Below are positions 3,554-5,523 of a DNA stretch of 5,523 nucleotides, one piece after another. Every line of letters begins with the position of its first letter. Positions within the stretch are counted from its first letter, which is position 1. The stretch comes from Syntrophomonadaceae bacterium. GTDB taxonomy: Bacteria > Bacillota_D > Dethiobacteria > DTU022 > UBA8154. The DNA lies in the NCBI GenBank assembly GCA_007120815.1, contig SKMY01000182.1, positions 1 to 5,523 of the forward strand. The letters run 5' to 3'. A program made the position numbers and the translations under genes. The notes under the pieces are model-generated. The model saw only the letters and a program-made list of their open reading frames with translations, ran no database searches and was not told the DNA's origin.

Positions 3554-5523
3554 TTAACCTTCCTGGGAAGCGGAAGCCTGAGCTTTCACTTCTTCTTTGG
3601 CCTTTTTACCTGCAACGCGCTGGTAGAAGAACAGGGCGACTAATATGCCGAAGCCGACGAAATCGGCATAAATGCTGGCGGTAATCAAGGACAGCGCAGC
3701 GGCAAAAAGAATCACCTGGATGAGTAAGTGAATATGGCCAAAGTAATACTTCTGCACCGCAGAGGCCAGGGCGTACACCCCGACAAGGGCCGTTACGGTA
3801 CGGAGAACCACCGTCGATACGGCAAGTGCTTCCACCACCGCGGTTCCGTCTGCAGCAATTCTCTGTATCATCATAACTTCATCCATGTTGCCCAGGATCA
3901 GGGCAGGGGCATAGAAGAACATGAATGGCACGATATAGGCTGTCAACCCCAGGCGGAACGAGGTGTAACCCGTTTTCATGGGGTCCGAACCGCTGATACC
4001 CGAAGCCGCGTAAGCTGCCAGGGCCACAGGGGGTGTAATCGCCGAAATACAGGCGAAATAGAAAACGAACATGTGGGCCACCAAAACCGGCATGCCGATA
4101 CGGATAAGCCCCGGAGTCAACACAGAGGCGGCAATGGCGTAAGCCGCTGTGGTGGGCATCCCCATGCCCAGCAGAATAGCCACACACATGGCGAATATCA
4201 GGGCCAGCAGCTGGCTGGTACCGGCGATACCCAGGAGCAGGTTAGCAAACTTGACGCCCACACCGGTCAGGGCGATAACACCCATGATAATACCAGCGGC
4301 CGCACAAACGGCCATCAGCTGGATGGCGCCCCGGGAACCACCCTCAAGTCCTTTTATGATCTTAATGGGGCCTACCCCCTTGGCCACATCCCGCACGATC
4401 AAGGCGTTTAACCAACTCACCACTAGGCAGCTGACGATACCGACAAAACCGGCCATGATCACGGAATAACCCGTGAGCAGCAGGTAAAACAGAAGCAGCA
4501 CCGGGATAAACAGGTAGCTTCGCTTCATCACGTATCCAACCTTGGGAAGCGCCTTGCGGGGGAAGCCCATAAGCCCCAGTTTCACCGCTTCATAGTCCAC
4601 CATCAAAAAGGCCGATGTAAAATACAAAAGGGCAGGAATAATACCGGCCATCATGATCCGCTGGTAGGGAATTCCGGTAATCTCTGCCATGATAAATATC
4701 CCGGCCCCCATAATCGGCGGCATAACCTGGCCACCGGCGGAAGCAACCGCTTCCGTAGCGGCAGCAAATTTGGAGGAATATCCGACCTTCTTCATCAAGG
4801 GAATGGTCAAGCTTCCTGTTGCTACGGCGTTACCTGCCGACGTTCCGTTCATGGTCCCCATCAAGGCACTGGCGATAATAGCCACCTTGGCCGGGCCTCC
4901 GCGGGCTCCACCGCTAATGGAAAACGCCCATTCCACGAAATACTTTCCAACCCCCGACACCTGTAGAAATGACGCAAAAATAATGAACAGGATAATATAT
5001 CTATACGATATGGCGATGGGCGCGCTAAAAATTCCGTAGTCGCTGTAGATATAACCCATAAAGCGGTTAAAGGCATAGCCGCTGTGCCCAATCACGCCGG
5101 GCAAATGGTCTCCAAACAGTGCATAACCGATAAACACACCGGATAAAATCAACAGCGCATTACCGCTGCAGCGCCGGGCCAGTTCCAGTACAATGACCAC
5201 TCCGATCAGAACCATGATCAGGTCCCCGTCCGTCGGCCGAACGCGGATCCGCCAGATCAATTCCTGAAAATTAATTACAATATAGGAGAAAACATAAATG
5301 GCCCCGAGAACGCCTACCCAGTCCAGGAGATGAATTTTTTCCTTGGCTTTCGCCCATCCGGGCACCAGTAAAAAGCCCAACACAGAAAGAGTAAACACGT
5401 GCATGCTTCTTCCAAGTAGCGGGTCGATGGGATTAAAGACAAGGAAATAAATGTGCAATAAGGCCGTAAGGGATGCCCAAATGGTAATAACTCGGGCCAT
5501 GTATCCGGACATTTTTCGCTGAC
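3554..5523 (-). CDS. TRAP transporter fused permease, TAXI type (5' end beyond window)
   Basis: An inner-membrane secondary transporter permease in which the small (DctQ-like) and large (DctM-like) TRAP subunits are fused; TRAP systems use an ion gradient, usually Na+, plus an extracytoplasmic binding protein to import organic acids or similar solutes. From the first in-window ATG (5512) the protein has 652 residues and roughly 16-18 hydrophobic segments. Family motifs include GTMNGTSAGNAVATGS (219-234), GGQVMPPIMGAGIF (260-273), GMGMPTTAAYA (449-459) and TPPVALAAYAASG (493-505). A charged Lys/Glu/Ala tail ends the protein. The frame stays open to the edge (QRK before that Met), no Shine-Dalgarno site precedes the ATG, and relatives usually have 20-30 extra residues, so I treat it as partial. 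The TAXI binding protein is not in the window and probably lies upstream. Substrate cannot be told. It has its own terminator at 3265-3316. Confidence 0.93.
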   Translation of the reverse strand, partial: QRKMSGYMARVITIWASLTALLHIYFLVFNPIDPLLGRSMHVFTLSVLGFLLVPGWAKAKEKIHLLDWVGVLGAIYVFSYIVINFQELIWRIRVRPTDGDLIMVLIGVVIVLELARRCSGNALLILSGVFIGYALFGDHLPGVIGHSGYAFNRFMGYIYSDYGIFSAPIAISYRYIILFIIFASFLQVSGVGKYFVEWAFSISGGARGGPAKVAIIASALMGTMNGTSAGNAVATGSLTIPLMKKVGYSSKFAAATEAVASAGGQVMPPIMGAGIFIMAEITGIPYQRIMMAGIIPALLYFTSAFLMVDYEAVKLGLMGFPRKALPKVGYVMKRSYLFIPVLLLFYLLLTGYSVIMAGFVGIVSCLVVSWLNALIVRDVAKGVGPIKIIKGLEGGSRGAIQLMAVCAAAGIIMGVIALTGVGVKFANLLLGIAGTSQLLALIFAMCVAILLGMGMPTTAAYAIAASVLTPGLIRIGMPVLVAHMFVFYFACISAITPPVALAAYAASGISGSDPMKTGYTSFRLGLTAYIVPFMFFYAPALILGNMDEVMMIQRIAADGTAVVEALAVSTVVLRTVTALVGVYALASAVQKYYFGHIHLLIQVILFAAALSLITASIYADFVGFGILVALFFYQRVAGKKAKEEVKAQASASQEG

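Noticed and set aside
3728..4411. 227-residue plus-strand frame opposite the TRAP permease
   Set aside because: Antisense shadow of a clear membrane-protein gene: His/Gly/Thr-rich composition and no family resemblance.

Overview
The window looks like chromosomal DNA of an endospore-forming anaerobic Firmicute (Clostridia-type). The evidence is a near-canonical SpoVT, a sigma-G-like forespore promoter in front of it, and low-to-moderate-GC intergenic DNA with strong Shine-Dalgarno sites and intrinsic terminators. A very acidic surface lipoprotein (about 74 Asp/Glu against 19 Lys/Arg by hand count) hints at a salt- or alkali-adapted lineage; that is inference only.

All four protein genes are on the minus strand, so transcription runs from right to left. 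(1) At the right edge is a large fused TRAP transporter permease of the TAXI type; its true start probably lies beyond the window. Its 3' region (about 3265-3553) holds a 14-bp inverted repeat, a very stable dispersed-repeat hairpin and then a textbook intrinsic terminator. (2) A 15-bp tandem repeat (four copies) and a candidate sigma-A promoter precede a calcineurin-like metallophosphoesterase (COG1768-like). (3) A strong sigma-A promoter and a 5' leader of about 95 nt precede a PrsA/SurA-like parvulin lipoprotein. (4) An 86-nt gap holding a sigma-G-type promoter precedes spoVT, which most likely starts at TTG and is closed by an intrinsic terminator at 496-532.

The left 500 bases contain no convincing gene. 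They carry a cluster of GC-rich palindromic modules (core GAACCGTCCCCG...GCTTCC) in AT-rich DNA, plus a candidate minus-strand promoter for a gene beyond the left edge. The same repeat recurs about 3 kb away after the TRAP gene, as a compact hairpin with two compensated base changes relative to the left copies. This is the most interesting structure in the window: a dispersed hairpin repeat family, plausibly REP-like and moved in trans, with no mobilising enzyme visible here.

Functionally, the parvulin lipoprotein and SpoVT form a neighbourhood I recall from other spore formers: extracytoplasmic foldase, then forespore regulator. The TRAP permease and the phosphoesterase look like separate transcription units. 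I see no defence system, CRISPR array, tRNA or rRNA, and no clearly new multi-gene system.
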